A stretch of DNA of 6,150 bases, taken from an uncultured Lachnospiraceae bacterium (GTDB taxonomy: Bacteria; Bacillota; Clostridia; Lachnospirales; Lachnospiraceae). Each line of letters begins with the position of its first letter. The first letter of the stretch is position 1. The DNA lies in NCBI GenBank assembly GCA_905236365.1, contig CAJOPP010000340.1:1-6150 (forward strand), written 5' to 3'. A program made the translations under genes and the position numbers. Positions 5,742 through 6,150 of this stretch are shown here, piece after piece. The notes below the pieces were generated by a model. It saw only the letters and a list, made by a program, of their open reading frames with translations. It did not search any database and was not told the origin of the DNA.

Positions 5742-6150
5742 GATACCCCCTGATCCGATACAATTTTTCGCCAAATCAATATAAACGATACAATCAACAT
5801 GCCGATGGTGACCAAACTAATGTATATATAGGATAAATCCATATTCCATGTGACCTTGAAATACATAAAAAAGTCATACTCAATATTGGAATCTACAAAC
5901 AAACCCACAATCTCTCCAATTCGATTAATCCCAAAATAAAAAATATATACCGGAAAAAACAAATAGATATTTTTTTTCACATATAGTGAAATACCATACA
6001 TCATAACAGCAATAATTCCCATAAATATGGCATACAATAATGCGTACAAGGTATTATAGAGAAAAGGATGCCGTATAAACACTCCAATGGGGATGAGACA
6101 ACGACCGGGGTTAATAACTATGGACTCATCAATCGTAGTGCCCACAAGTC
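5738..6150 (-). CDS. Multi-spanning membrane protein, probable ABC-2 permease subunit (N-terminal part outside the window)
   Basis: The frame is open at the right edge, so the visible 136 residues are the C-terminal part. A polar stretch (TTIDESIVINPGRCLIP) is followed by strong hydrophobic segments at about 29-57, 60-75 and 107-127 of the visible part, then a short basic tail IWRKIVSDQGVS. The GTG at 6143-6145 is in frame but has no visible ribosome site and begins inside what looks like a loop, so it is unlikely to be the start. The stop overlaps the next permease gene by four bases (ATGA), typical of paired permease subunits. Together with the following permease and ATPase this suggests a two-permease, one-ATPase exporter. 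Function is inferred from context. Confidence 0.75.
   Translation of the reverse strand, partial: LVGTTIDESIVINPGRCLIPIGVFIRHPFLYNTLYALLYAIFMGIIAVMMYGISLYVKKNIYLFFPVYIFYFGINRIGEIVGLFVDSNIEYDFFMYFKVTWNMDLSYIYISLVTIGMLIVSFILIWRKIVSDQGVS
5746..5751 (-). promoter_or_regulatory. Ribosome binding site deciding the permease start
   Basis: AGGGGG lies four bases before ATG 5741 and seven before ATG 5738. It supports a start at one of these tandem ATGs rather than the far upstream ATG 5774. Confidence 0.5.

Noticed and set aside
5741..5774. An 11-residue longer N terminus for the permease starting at ATG 5774.
   Set aside because: It would overlap the preceding gene by 37 bases and lacks a good ribosome site, while the tandem ATGs at 5741/5738 sit right after AGGGGG with an ATGA overlap.

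Overview
The window is AT-rich, and all recognisable genes lie on the minus strand, reading right to left. Codon use, strong AGGAGG-type ribosome sites, a lipobox protein and the style of the sensor kinase suggest a low-GC Gram-positive, most likely a gut Clostridia / Lachnospiraceae-type bacterium. This assignment is an inference from sequence style, not from a marker gene.

Layout in transcription order (high to low coordinates): (1) the C-terminal part of a multi-spanning membrane protein, probably an ABC-2-type permease subunit, cut by the right edge (5738-6150); (2) a second permease-like protein with about six membrane segments (4950-5741), overlapping the first by 4 bases; (3) an ABC ATPase (4289-4957), overlapping the permease by 8 bases, whose Q-loop position reads as glutamate, as in lantibiotic/bacitracin-type self-protection exporters; (4) a membrane-anchored extracytoplasmic protein of unknown family (3470-4204); (5) an intrinsic-terminator-like hairpin (3445-3471) whose 5' arm starts in the stop codon of gene 4 and which sits just before the ribosome site of gene 5; (6) a 741-residue lipoprotein (1198-3423) that joins a beta-propeller-like N-terminal half to a family-1 ABC solute-binding domain; (7) a 54-bp structure at 1146-1199 with 11-bp inverted arms bounded exactly by 8-bp direct repeats; (8) a sigma-A-like promoter (1086-1114); and (9) an intramembrane-sensing type histidine kinase (1-1005), lacking only its last residues at the left edge.

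The first five genes look like one transcription unit: two permeases plus an ATPase forming an exporter-type ABC transporter, with two accessory proteins exposed outside the membrane. No importer permease is visible to pair with the solute-binding lipoprotein, so that lipoprotein is more likely a surface ligand-binding, sensing or immunity factor than a nutrient receptor; this is inference. The kinase has its own promoter and no response regulator directly upstream. The partner may lie beyond the left edge. A plausible overall reading is an envelope-stress or peptide-antibiotic response/export module, with substrate unknown.

The points most worth a second look are the propeller plus solute-binding fusion inside an exporter operon, the hairpin with mutually exclusive folds controlling that lipoprotein, and the tiny transposon-like repeat at its 3' end.
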